The notes under the pieces were generated by a model. The model had not been told where the DNA came from. It saw only the letters and a program-made list of their open reading frames with translations, and did no database searches. DNA of 41,107 nt, from the NCBI GenBank assembly GCA_947453155.1, contig CANGFE010000018.1:1-41107 (forward strand), given 5' to 3'. Below are positions 33,378-41,107 of the stretch, piece after piece. The translations under genes were made by a program, and so were the position numbers. Each line of letters begins with the position of its first letter. Positions within the stretch are counted from its first letter, which is position 1. Source of the stretch: Beijerinckiaceae bacterium (GTDB taxonomy: Bacteria > Pseudomonadota > Alphaproteobacteria > Rhizobiales > Beijerinckiaceae).

Positions 33378-35882
33378 ATGCGAACGACCACCTATTCAAA
33401 TCATCAGCTTCTTTCGGAATCCGCGCGCGATTTTCTATCGCGCCGCGTAGCCGAATTTGCTGGCCTTTTGCTGATCGGCTTTTGCGCTCTTCTGGCAGTC
33501 GCTTTGATGACATGGTCTGTTCAGGACCCCAGTCTCAATCACGCGACATCAGCCCCAACACGCAATCTGCTTGGACCGCCCGGCGCCATCATTGCCGACA
33601 TTATCATGCAATTGTTTGGGCTTGCCGCATCTGCTCTGCTTGTGCCCATGGCCTGTTGGGGATGGCGGCTCACATCTCTACGTCGCTTGGAGCGACCTTT
33701 CCTGCGTATCCTTTTTTGGGTCATCGGAAGCATCGCCATTACAGCAATCGTTGCGCTATTCCCGGTCACTGAAAAATGGCCTTTGCCAACTGGACTGGGC
33801 GGCGTGTTGGGAGATGCCATTCTCTCACTGCCTAAAAAATTCGGACTTGATGGCGCCACCGCGCAATTGGTCGCTTCCATTTCATCTGGCGCGATTGCTT
33901 TTCTGTCGCTCAGCATTTCTGCGGGCTTTGGTCTTTCACAATCCTATCCCGAACCGAGCGATGCTGAACCCGAACACACATCTGACCGTCGCATCATTGA
34001 TGATGAAGAAGATGGTGCAGATGAACCAGGCTTTGGCCTTGTGTCCATCGGCGCTTTTATCCACGCCCTCATGAGCGTTAAGGCAGCTTTTGCACGACGT
34101 TTTGGTCGCAAATCCGAACCTTCTATGCATAGGCACAATGATGATGAGCCTGTGTTACAGCGTGGCTCTCTGCAGCGCATGGAACCGACGCTTGAGCCCG
34201 CGATAAGTGCCCGCACATTGCGTCGTGAACCTGTGGATCTCGACGAAGTCGAATTTGACGAGCGCCCAATCAATACGCGCATTACCGCGCCCGCCCCGGC
34301 AATCAAAACCGGAAAGCGCGCGTTGCGCGAAGCGCAACCTTCGCTACTCGGCAATAGCGACTATGAATTGCCACCCCTTCTCCTGCTCGCTGAAGCCAAG
34401 AAGCAGGCCGTCACCAAAATTTCCGAAGATGCACTTGAGCAAAATGCACGCCTGCTCGAAGGTGTGCTCGACGACTTCGGTGTGAAGGGCGAAATCATCA
34501 ATGTCCGCCCGGGGCCCGTGGTCACACTTTACGAACTTGAACCCGCACCCGGTATCAAATCTTCCCGCGTAATCGGCTTGGCAGACGATATTTCGCGTTC
34601 CATGTCGGCAATTTCAGCGCGTGTCGCTGTTGTGCAAGGCCGCAATGCAATTGGCATTGAATTGCCAAACCAGCGGCGTGAAACCGTCTATCTGCGCGAA
34701 CTGCTCTCGTCCGAAGATTTCGAAAAAAACAAGCATCGCCTCGCTATTGCATTGGGCAAGACGATTGGTGGCGAGCCCGTCATTGTTGATCTCGCGCGCA
34801 TGCCGCATTTGCTGGTTGCGGGTACGACGGGCTCTGGCAAATCGGTTGCCATCAATACAATGATCTTGTCGCTGCTCTACCGGCTGCGTCCGGATGAATG
34901 CCGCTTGATCATGATTGATCCGAAAATGCTGGAATTGTCGATTTACGATGGCATTCCGCATTTGCTGACACCGGTTGTCACCGATCCGAAGAAAGCTGTT
35001 GTTGCTCTGAAATGGGCGGTCCGCGAAATGGAGGACCGCTACAAGAAAATGTCCAAAGTCGGTGTGCGCAACATCGACGGCTTCAATGCACGTGTGGCCG
35101 AGGCTGCAGCCAAGGGACAAACGATTACGCGCACAGTCCAGACCGGATATGACCGCGAGACCGGCGAGGCCATCTACGAAAAAGAGGAAATGGATCTCTC
35201 ACCACTTCCCTTTATCGTGGTAATTGTCGACGAAATGGCTGACCTGATGATGGTCGCCGGCAAAGACATTGAAGGCGCCATCCAGCGCCTCGCACAAATG
35301 GCACGCGCGGCCGGCATTCATCTGATCATGGCCACGCAACGCCCATCCGTTGACGTGATCACCGGCACGATCAAAGCCAATTTCCCAACCCGCATTTCCT
35401 TCCAGGTGACGTCGAAGATCGATAGCCGCACCATCCTTGGCGAACAAGGCGCTGAACAATTGCTCGGCCAAGGCGACATGCTCTACATGGCGGGCGGCGG
35501 GCGTATCTCGCGCGTACATGGTCCTTTCGTCTCGGATGGCGAAGTGGAGAAGATTGTCTCGCATCTCAAAATGCAGGGCGTGCCGGAATATCTCGATGCC
35601 ATCACGGCCGAAGATGATCTGGTGGGCGACGATGCTGAGCCTGGCAGCATGGCATCAGATGAAGCAGGCGACCTCTATGATCGGGCGGTCAATATCGTGC
35701 TGCGTGATCGCAAATGTTCGACGAGCTACATCCAGCGCCGCCTCTCGGTCGGCTATAACAAAGCCGCCTCGCTGGTCGAACGGATGGAAGAAGAAGGGGT
35801 TGTCGGACGAGCCAATCACGCCGGCAAGCGCGAGATCTTGGTCGGCGGCGGAGTTGATCGTGGCGCGTTCGATCCCGATTAA
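33378..35882 (+). CDS. ftsK: DNA translocase FtsK
   Basis: A septum-localised double-stranded DNA pump that moves the chromosome terminus and activates XerCD at dif. The 834-residue protein has about four to five N-terminal membrane helices (from FAGLLLIGFCALLAVALM to about 190), an acidic, low-complexity linker (EDGADEPGFG and after), the motor with Walker A GTTGSGKSVAIN, Walker B FIVVIVDEMADLMMV and MATQRPSVDVITG, and a C-terminal winged-helix gamma domain (KCSTSYIQRRLSVGYNKAA) that reads KOPS. The linker is short compared with E. coli FtsK (1,329 residues) but normal for this class. A perfect CtrA site lies upstream. Confidence 0.96.
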   Translation: MRTTTYSNHQLLSESARDFLSRRVAEFAGLLLIGFCALLAVALMTWSVQDPSLNHATSAPTRNLLGPPGAIIADIIMQLFGLAASALLVPMACWGWRLTSLRRLERPFLRILFWVIGSIAITAIVALFPVTEKWPLPTGLGGVLGDAILSLPKKFGLDGATAQLVASISSGAIAFLSLSISAGFGLSQSYPEPSDAEPEHTSDRRIIDDEEDGADEPGFGLVSIGAFIHALMSVKAAFARRFGRKSEPSMHRHNDDEPVLQRGSLQRMEPTLEPAISARTLRREPVDLDEVEFDERPINTRITAPAPAIKTGKRALREAQPSLLGNSDYELPPLLLLAEAKKQAVTKISEDALEQNARLLEGVLDDFGVKGEIINVRPGPVVTLYELEPAPGIKSSRVIGLADDISRSMSAISARVAVVQGRNAIGIELPNQRRETVYLRELLSSEDFEKNKHRLAIALGKTIGGEPVIVDLARMPHLLVAGTTGSGKSVAINTMILSLLYRLRPDECRLIMIDPKMLELSIYDGIPHLLTPVVTDPKKAVVALKWAVREMEDRYKKMSKVGVRNIDGFNARVAEAAAKGQTITRTVQTGYDRETGEAIYEKEEMDLSPLPFIVVIVDEMADLMMVAGKDIEGAIQRLAQMARAAGIHLIMATQRPSVDVITGTIKANFPTRISFQVTSKIDSRTILGEQGAEQLLGQGDMLYMAGGGRISRVHGPFVSDGEVEKIVSHLKMQGVPEYLDAITAEDDLVGDDAEPGSMASDEAGDLYDRAVNIVLRDRKCSTSYIQRRLSVGYNKAASLVERMEEEGVVGRANHAGKREILVGGGVDRGAFDPD

Positions 35883-35948
35883 GCCGTCTCAGATTTGCCA
35901 CGCCTGACCTTTAATCAAGCGATTCGACTCAACCCGCGGATTTTTTCG

Positions 35949-36641
35949 ATGATTCGACGCCTTCTGCCTGCTTCGACGGCCTGCCTGTTCAGCCTTGTTC
36001 TGGCTGGGCCTGTACTGGCGCAGGGTAGCGCTCCGCTCAATCTTGTGCCGCAGGCGCCTGCCAGCCAAGCCATTTCCAAACAGGCTCCGGCTGCGGGAAA
36101 ACCGGCCATGGAGGCTCAAACAGCGATTGCCAAGGCGAACCAATGGTTCAACGCCAATCTCACCATGGTGGCGGACTTCGTCCAGCTTGGTGCCGACGGA
36201 AAGCGCACGGACGGAAAGCTCTATGTCCAGCGCCCCGGCCGCCTGCGCTTTGAATATGCGCGACCGGCCACTCTGGAAATCATTGCCGATGGCACATCAG
36301 TCGCTGTGCGCGACCGCAAGCTTGCCACGCAAGATGTCTATTTCATCAGCCAGACCCCGCTCAAATTCTTGCTGAAAGAAAAGATCGATATCGCCAAGGA
36401 CACGCAAATCCTGGATGTGAAGGCCGATGAGCGCTCGGTCATGATCCTGATTGAAGATAAAGCCACATTTGGCGGCACATCGCGGATCCGTCTTGTTTTC
36501 GACACCGCCAATTTCAGCCTGCGCCAATGGACCGTGACCGATCCGCAGGGTTTTGAGACGCTGGTCTCTCTTTCCAATCTTGAATTGGCGCAAAGACCCG
36601 ATCCGTCGCTGTTTAAAATCAATTATGAGAAATTCGACTGA
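35949..36641 (+). CDS. lolA: Outer-membrane lipoprotein carrier protein LolA
   Basis: A periplasmic chaperone that takes lipoproteins from LolCDE to LolB or the outer membrane. 230 residues: signal peptide (RRLLPASTACLFSLVLAG, cleavage after about PVLA-Q), a Pro/Ala-rich spacer, then the LolA beta-barrel with ANLTMVADFVQLGADGKRTDG, the GRLRFEYARPATLEIIADG pair and WTVTDPQGFETLVSLSN. ATG at 35949 was chosen because the signal peptide begins there; a TTG at 35895 would add 18 residues before it. The ribosome-binding site is poor. Three GANTC sites cluster at the start. Confidence 0.9.
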   Translation: MIRRLLPASTACLFSLVLAGPVLAQGSAPLNLVPQAPASQAISKQAPAAGKPAMEAQTAIAKANQWFNANLTMVADFVQLGADGKRTDGKLYVQRPGRLRFEYARPATLEIIADGTSVAVRDRKLATQDVYFISQTPLKFLLKEKIDIAKDTQILDVKADERSVMILIEDKATFGGTSRIRLVFDTANFSLRQWTVTDPQGFETLVSLSNLELAQRPDPSLFKINYEKFD

Positions 36642-36693
36642 GGGTCCATTTGGGATAAGTGCCAAGCAGGGTTGATCCGCGGGCATGCTTTGT

Positions 36694-36719
36694 GTCACCT
36701 CCAAGAAAAGCGAGGTGAC
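36694..36719 (+). promoter_or_regulatory. Hairpin enclosing the xthA ribosome-binding site
   Basis: GTCACCTC (36694-36701) and GAGGTGAC (36712-36719) form a perfect 8-bp stem with a ten-base, A-rich loop. The right arm is the Shine-Dalgarno sequence of xthA, two bases before its TTG start. If formed, the stem would block ribosome binding. Confidence 0.6.
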
Positions 36720-36721
36720 CT

Positions 36722-37528
36722 TTGTCCTTTAAAATCGCCACTTGGAACATCAATTCTGTCCGTCTGCGCATGCCCATCGTGCTGCGCTATCTCAAATCGC
36801 ACGGACCTGATGTTCTCTGCCTGCAAGAGACAAAATGCCGGGACAGCGAGTTTCCGTCGAGCGACCTTCGCGCGGCCGGCTATGAGCATCTCGCGATCAA
36901 TGGGCAAAAAGGCTATCACGGCGTTGCCATTGCCTCGCGCATTCCTCTGACAAAAATCGACAAGCGTGAATTCTGCCAGATGGGCGATGCGCGCCATATT
37001 TCGGCGACTTTCTCGGCTGGCAAGCGCGATATCACGGTCCATAATTTTTATGTGCCGGCTGGCGGCGATATCGCTGATCGCGACCTCAATCCGAAATTCG
37101 GCCACAAGCTCGATTTCTTGGGCGAAATGGCGGATTGGATCGCGCAGGCGAAACTAGCGGAAACAAATGCAATTCTGGTCGGTGATCTCAATATTGCTCC
37201 GCTCGAACACGACGTTTGGAGCCACAAAGCGCTTGTGAAAGTGGTGAGCCACACGCCGATTGAGGTCGAGCGCTTGCAGAAAGTATTTGATGCGGGCCCA
37301 TGGGTGGATGCTTTGCGCACGAAAATACCGGCAGACCAAAAGCTGTATACGTGGTGGAGCTATCGTTCGCCCAATTGGGAAACAGCGAATAAAGGTCGCC
37401 GGCTTGACCACATGTGGATCAGTCCTGATCTAAAACCAGCACTGCAAGATCTCGATATTCTCAAAGAAGCACGTGGGTGGGATCGCCCCTCCGACCACGT
37501 GCCCGTCATGATCTCTCTGAAAGACTGA
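36722..37528 (+). CDS. xthA: Exodeoxyribonuclease III
   Basis: An AP endonuclease and 3'-5' exonuclease of base-excision repair. The 268-residue protein has the metal site Glu in LQETKC, then HNFYVPAGGD, the GDLNIAP Asp/Asn pair, RLDHMWIS and the closing SDHVPVM catalytic His. The start is TTG at 36722, giving SFKIATWNINSVR exactly as in homologues; GAGGTGA lies three bases before. No in-frame ATG is available near the conserved N-terminus. Translation may be limited by both the TTG and the hairpin over its ribosome-binding site. It ends one base from the convergent cyclic-nucleotide-binding gene. Confidence 0.95.
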   Translation: MSFKIATWNINSVRLRMPIVLRYLKSHGPDVLCLQETKCRDSEFPSSDLRAAGYEHLAINGQKGYHGVAIASRIPLTKIDKREFCQMGDARHISATFSAGKRDITVHNFYVPAGGDIADRDLNPKFGHKLDFLGEMADWIAQAKLAETNAILVGDLNIAPLEHDVWSHKALVKVVSHTPIEVERLQKVFDAGPWVDALRTKIPADQKLYTWWSYRSPNWETANKGRRLDHMWISPDLKPALQDLDILKEARGWDRPSDHVPVMISLKD

Positions 37529-37529
37529 A

Positions 37530-37967
37530 TTAAATCACGCGCTTTGCGAGATTATCTGAGAGTCCGACGAGGCGCGCTTCGAGCGCAGCACGAATCCGCA
37601 CAGCTGTTTTGGGATATTCCTTCAAGACGCGATGAAAAACGTGACGACCAATTTTCATCACGGTTGAAGGTTCGCGCGCAATCACAGTTGCGGGACGTTC
37701 CGTATTGGTAAAAAGCGCCATTTCGCCGATCAGCGCAAAAGCTGGGATGACTTTTTGTGAGCCGGGACGAGCTGGATCTTCCAATTGGAAAGAGCCTGAG
37801 AGAATGAAATAACCGGCGTCCGATGGCTCTCCTTTGCGGAAAAGCACATCGCCTAGTCGCAGAATTTTTGTTTCAGCCGAAAAGGCCAGAAGCCTTAGGG
37901 CTTCTGGTTCGATTTCCTGAAAGAGCGGCAGCCGCGCAAGATCGCGGACATCATCATCAAGCGCCAT
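37530..37967 (-). CDS. Cyclic nucleotide-binding domain protein
   Basis: A 145-residue protein that is essentially a single CRP-type cNMP-binding beta-roll (LPLFQEIEPEALRLLAF, then GDVLFRKGEPSDAGYFILSG, LIGEMALFTNTERPATVIA) without the helix-turn-helix of CRP/FNR regulators. The conserved GEMAL helps form the phosphate-binding cassette. The partner and ligand are unknown. It lies 17 bases downstream of the response regulator gene on the same strand, so the two are probably co-transcribed. Confidence 0.88.
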   Translation of the reverse strand: MALDDDVRDLARLPLFQEIEPEALRLLAFSAETKILRLGDVLFRKGEPSDAGYFILSGSFQLEDPARPGSQKVIPAFALIGEMALFTNTERPATVIAREPSTVMKIGRHVFHRVLKEYPKTAVRIRAALEARLVGLSDNLAKRVI

Positions 37968-37984
37968 GTCATCCCGCTGATTTG

Positions 37985-38671
37985 TTACGGGACGAGCTTA
38001 TAGCCTCCCGCATCCGTCACCAAGAGCTGAGCGTTCGACGGATTCACTTCGATTTTCTGGCGCAGGCGATAGATATGCGTTTCCAGCGTATGCGTGGTGA
38101 CCGCCGCATTATAGCCCCACACCTCGCGCAGCAGCACATCACGCGTCACCACTTGCTGACCAGCACGGTAGAGGAAGCGCAAGATCGCGGTTTCCTTTTC
38201 AGTCAGACGGAGTTTTCCGCCTTTTTCGGTCGTGAGCAGCTTCGAGCCCGGCTTGAATGTGTAATGGCCGATACGGAAGACAGCATCATCGCTGGCTTCA
38301 TGCTGGCGCAAATGAGCGCGAATACGTGCCAAAAGCACGGCAAAGCGGAAAGGCTTCGTCACATAGTCATTGGCCCCCGATTCGAGGCCGACGACAGTGT
38401 CCTCGTCTGTATCGTGGCCGGTGAGCATGATGACGGGGTTTTTGAAGCCGCCTTCGCGCATCTTTTTGACCGCCTCGCGACCATCAAGGTCCGGCAATCC
38501 GACATCCATCAGAACAAGATCGGGCGCATGTTCTTTGGTGGCCGCCATCGCAGCCTGTGCACAATCAGCCTGAATCACAAAGAATTCGGGATGAAATGCC
38601 AATTGTTCGGCGAGCGCCGAACGCAGGTCATTGTCATCATCGGCAATCAAAATCTTCCGGACTTGGCTCAT
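37985..38671 (-). CDS. OmpR-family response regulator
   Basis: A 228-residue two-component regulator. The receiver domain has the acidic pocket DDD (11-13), the phosphorylation site Asp56 in LVLMDVGLPDLDG, MLTGHD and the Lys of VTKPF; the C-terminal winged helix has TEKETAILRFLYRAG and the recognition part TTHTLETHIYRLRQKI. The sequence recalls CenR, an essential envelope regulator of alphaproteobacteria, and the gene order next to an L,D-transpeptidase is consistent; I hold that assignment at about 50 percent. No histidine kinase gene is adjacent. ATG at 38671 has GGGGTGG upstream. Confidence 0.9.
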   Translation of the reverse strand: MSQVRKILIADDDNDLRSALAEQLAFHPEFFVIQADCAQAAMAATKEHAPDLVLMDVGLPDLDGREAVKKMREGGFKNPVIMLTGHDTDEDTVVGLESGANDYVTKPFRFAVLLARIRAHLRQHEASDDAVFRIGHYTFKPGSKLLTTEKGGKLRLTEKETAILRFLYRAGQQVVTRDVLLREVWGYNAAVTTHTLETHIYRLRQKIEVNPSNAQLLVTDAGGYKLVP

Positions 38672-38757
38672 GCTATTTCCACCCCACACATGTCCAATGA
38701 TGTATTACGAGAAGAAGGGACCTTCCAGATCAAGACGGGCCGGATAAGCTCAACACT

Positions 38758-39300
38758 ATGTGTTCGACCAAAAAACTGAATCGGCTTGTTCTCCGCCAAA
38801 GTTACGCTAACGGCTCCCCAGCCGCAGCACGGCTGCATGTCGGTTCTCTAGTGTTGCGGGCGTCGATTGGCAAAACGGGCCTCAGCCATCGCAAACGCGA
38901 AGGGGACGGCAAAACGCCAGTCGGGACCTTTAAGCTCAAGGCCGGATTCTTCCGTGGCGACCGAATGCTGCGGATTTGCTGCACCCCCGGCCTATCTTTG
39001 CTGCGCAGCAAAATGGGCTGGTGCGACCACCCAGGAAGCGGGCTTTACAATCGTCCTGTGGCGGCTGGGCACCGCCTCTCCCATGAACGCCTTTGGCGAG
39101 AGGACCATGTCTATGACCTGGTTTTCCCCACTAGTCACAATGAGAATCCGCGGGTTCAGGGTGCGGGCAGCGCCATCTTCTTTCACCTCACGCGCCCCAA
39201 TTATTCGGGAACTGAGGGGTGCATTGCTATTTCAGCCGCCGATATGCGCCGCCTGCTCCCCCGGTTGGGAAAACACGTCAAACTGGTCGTCACGCGCTAG
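38758..39300 (+). CDS. L,D-transpeptidase catalytic (YkuD) domain protein
   Basis: A 180-residue YkuD-type protein that could link or modify peptidoglycan through a catalytic Cys. The conserved block is IFFHLTRPNYSGTEGCIAIS, giving the His...Gly-Cys pair; the GDGKTPVGTFKL strand is also present. No signal peptide or membrane anchor is visible, which is unusual for a periplasmic enzyme; the start could be wrong, or export may use another route. It is divergent from the response regulator. The last 11 bases overlap the end of the convergent yggS. Confidence 0.85.
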   Translation: MCSTKKLNRLVLRQSYANGSPAAARLHVGSLVLRASIGKTGLSHRKREGDGKTPVGTFKLKAGFFRGDRMLRICCTPGLSLLRSKMGWCDHPGSGLYNRPVAAGHRLSHERLWREDHVYDLVFPTSHNENPRVQGAGSAIFFHLTRPNYSGTEGCIAISAADMRRLLPRLGKHVKLVVTR

Positions 39301-39991
39301 GGGTGGGGTCTGGATAATGGCGTGCGCCAAATATAGCTGATCCGACACGGACATGCGTCGCCCCGAGCTGAATGCCCAATTCATAATCGGCGCTCATGCC
39401 CATGGATAATTTGGCAAGTCCGTTGCGCTTCGCGATCAAGGACAGAAGGGCGAAATGGGGCGAGGCCTGCTCGTCGGCAGGGGGAATGCACATCAAGCCC
39501 GTCACTTTGAGGCCAAGCTGATCGCGGCAAAACGCGATGAAACCATCCGCCTCTTCCGACAAAATTCCCGCTTTTTGCGGCTCGCGACCCGTATTGACCT
39601 CGATGAAGAGCTCCGGACTACGACCCCCTGACTGGATTTCTTTCGCCAAAGCCTCTGCCAGCTTGGGCCGATCCAGGGTTTCGATCACATCGAACAGGGC
39701 CAAGGCCTCCCGGACCTTATTGGTTTGAAGGGGCCCGATCAGATGCAATTCCAGATCGGGGAAGCGCTCGCGCAGCTCGGGCCATTTTTTCTGGGATTCC
39801 TGGACGCGGTTTTCACCAAAAATCCGCTCCCCCGCCTCCAGCGCGGGCAGGATGTCTGAAGCCTGCTTACCCTTGCTGACGCAGACAAGCTGGACGGCGG
39901 CAGGATCACGGTCCGCATCATGCGCGGAGCGATCCATACGGGCCCTCACCTCTTGCAGGGCGCCAGCAACGTCTTTTGGCGGCTCGTTCAT
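39290..39991 (-). CDS. yggS: YggS-family pyridoxal phosphate homeostasis protein
   Basis: A 233-residue alanine-racemase-fold protein that binds PLP through a Lys ([11 protein letters not shown]) and buffers free PLP and amino/keto acid pools. Other conserved parts are [82 protein letters not shown] precedes the ATG. It is divergent from leuS, with a 159-bp gap. Confidence 0.94.
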   Translation of the reverse strand: MNEPPKDVAGALQEVRARMDRSAHDADRDPAAVQLVCVSKGKQASDILPALEAGERIFGENRVQESQKKWPELRERFPDLELHLIGPLQTNKVREALALFDVIETLDRPKLAEALAKEIQSGGRSPELFIEVNTGREPQKAGILSEEADGFIAFCRDQLGLKVTGLMCIPPADEQASPHFALLSLIAKRNGLAKLSMGMSADYELGIQLGATHVRVGSAIFGARHYPDPTPSA

Positions 39992-40150
39992 CCCGAAATT
40001 CCTTTCGGCGCAGCATTTAACAGGGACAAGGCGAAATGCCTACACAGCGCGGCAAAGATTGACCCCCGCTTGGAAATCATGCTCTTTGCCGAGCATTCGC
40101 GAAAGCCGCAGAGCCCTACTGGCTCGCCACCCAAGAGCATTGATCTTTTC

Positions 40151-41107
40151 ATGACGTCCGAACGCTACAACCCGCGCGAAGCGGAAGGAAAATGGCAGAA
40201 AAAATGGGCGGAGCGGAACACGTTCCAAACCGATAATGCCGACCCGCGCCCCAAATATTATGTGTTGGAAATGTTCCCCTATCCGTCGGGGCGCATCCAC
40301 ATGGGTCACGTCCGCAATTACGCCATGGGCGATGTGGTCGCCCGCTATAAGCGCGCCCGCGGCTTCAATGTTTTGCATCCTATGGGCTGGGACGCTTTCG
40401 GCATGCCGGCTGAAAATGCCGCCATGCAGAACAAGAGCCATCCGGCCAAATGGACCTACGACAATATTGCCACCATGCGTGGTCAGCTAAAGTCGATGGG
40501 TCTGTCACTGGATTGGTCGCGCGAAATCGCCACTTGCGATCCAACTTATTACAAACACCAGCAACGTTTGTTCTTGGATTTTCTGAAAGCGGGCCTCGTC
40601 ACGCGCAAAAAATCTAAGGTCAATTGGGACCCCGTTGACCAAACAGTGCTCGCGAATGAGCAGGTGATTGACGGGCGTGGTTGGCGTTCAGGCGCGCTCA
40701 TCGAACAGCGCGAGCTGACACAGTGGTTTTTGAAAATCACCGATTTTGCACAAGACCTCACAGACTCACTCGATGATCTGCAACGCTGGCCGGAAAAAGT
40801 CCGGCTGATGCAGAAGAATTGGATCGGGCGATCTGAAGGTCTGCGCGTTCGCTTTGCGCTCGAGAAAAATACGATCACGAACGACACCGCGGTCGAAGTT
40901 TATACAACGCGTCCTGACACTTTGTTCGGCGCAAAATTTCTGGCGCTTTCTGCCGACCATCCGCTCGCCATTGAAGCCGGAAAGACCGACCCGAAAATCC
41001 AGGCCTTCATCGAAGAATGTCGCCGCATGGGGACATCCGTCGCGACGCTGGAAACGGCTGAAAAGAAGGGCGTCGATACAGGTCTGCGCGTGCAGCATCC
41101 GTTTGAT
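40151..41107 (+). CDS. leuS: Leucyl-tRNA synthetase, N-terminal part
   Basis: The first 319 codons of leuS, open to the window edge. Leucyl-tRNA synthetase charges tRNA-Leu. The sequence starts [18 protein letters not shown] and has the class I signature [13 protein letters not shown] (HMGH form of HIGH), followed by [51 protein letters not shown] and the beginning of the editing domain ([19 protein letters not shown]). The ATG at 40151 has a weak ribosome-binding site. Confidence 0.97.
   Translation, partial: MTSERYNPREAEGKWQKKWAERNTFQTDNADPRPKYYVLEMFPYPSGRIHMGHVRNYAMGDVVARYKRARGFNVLHPMGWDAFGMPAENAAMQNKSHPAKWTYDNIATMRGQLKSMGLSLDWSREIATCDPTYYKHQQRLFLDFLKAGLVTRKKSKVNWDPVDQTVLANEQVIDGRGWRSGALIEQRELTQWFLKITDFAQDLTDSLDDLQRWPEKVRLMQKNWIGRSEGLRVRFALEKNTITNDTAVEVYTTRPDTLFGAKFLALSADHPLAIEAGKTDPKIQAFIEECRRMGTSVATLETAEKKGVDTGLRVQHPFD

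Noticed and set aside
37823-38779. 318-codon plus-strand frame opposite the response regulator
   Set aside because: It is the antisense shadow of two well-recognised minus-strand genes.

Overview
The window is a stretch of alphaproteobacterial chromosome, most likely from the order Hyphomicrobiales (Rhizobiales). Evidence: DUF2794, DUF4167 and DUF2125 proteins typical of that order, the gene order hpt/ftsEX/ydcF/plsC ... DUF2125/tyrC/hisC/chorismate mutase/metXW, the order tesB-glnK-amtB-ftsK-lolA-xthA-response regulator-L,D-transpeptidase-yggS-leuS, a perfect CtrA-type TTAA-N7-TTAA site, and a complete block of ethylmalonyl-CoA pathway genes. I cannot name the genus from sequence alone. There is no phage, IS element, CRISPR array or obvious island; it is dense housekeeping DNA with about 42 genes.

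Layout. 1-8.3 kb: Bax inhibitor-1 family membrane protein, DUF2794 protein, htpG (behind an RpoH-like promoter) overlapping prmC, a 367-nt gap that can fold as a structured RNA, a DUF4167 protein, and clpB. 8.3-14.5 kb: ethylmalonyl-CoA mutase facing away from crotonyl-CoA carboxylase/reductase, then an EamA transporter and methylsuccinyl-CoA dehydrogenase; together the three enzymes cover the diagnostic steps of acetyl-CoA assimilation by the ethylmalonyl-CoA pathway. 14.5-15.9 kb: a Host_attach-family protein, a decayed and internally deleted trans-sulfuration enzyme gene, and tspO. 15.9-21.2 kb: hpt, then the tightly packed ftsE-ftsX-ydcF-plsC operon, a ChaC-like cyclotransferase and DUF2125. 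21.2-26.7 kb: minus-strand chorismate mutase-hisC-prephenate dehydrogenase operon (Phe/Tyr), plus-strand metX-metW (methionine), and pyrophosphatase.

26.8-41.1 kb: tRNA-Gly(GCC), a thioredoxin/TPR co-chaperone followed by a Lon-N domain protein and Trm112-like protein, a ubiquinone-type hydroxylase, tesB, glnK-amtB (behind a sigma-54 promoter with NtrC-like sites), ftsK (behind a CtrA box), lolA, xthA (with its ribosome-binding site in a hairpin), a cyclic-nucleotide-binding protein, an OmpR-family response regulator, an L,D-transpeptidase, yggS and the first half of leuS, which runs off the window.

The observations most worth following are the structured RNA candidate ahead of the basic, RNA-binding-looking DUF4167 protein, the xthA leader hairpin, the pseudogene, and the regulatory sites at ftsK, glnK, htpG and between ecm and ccr.
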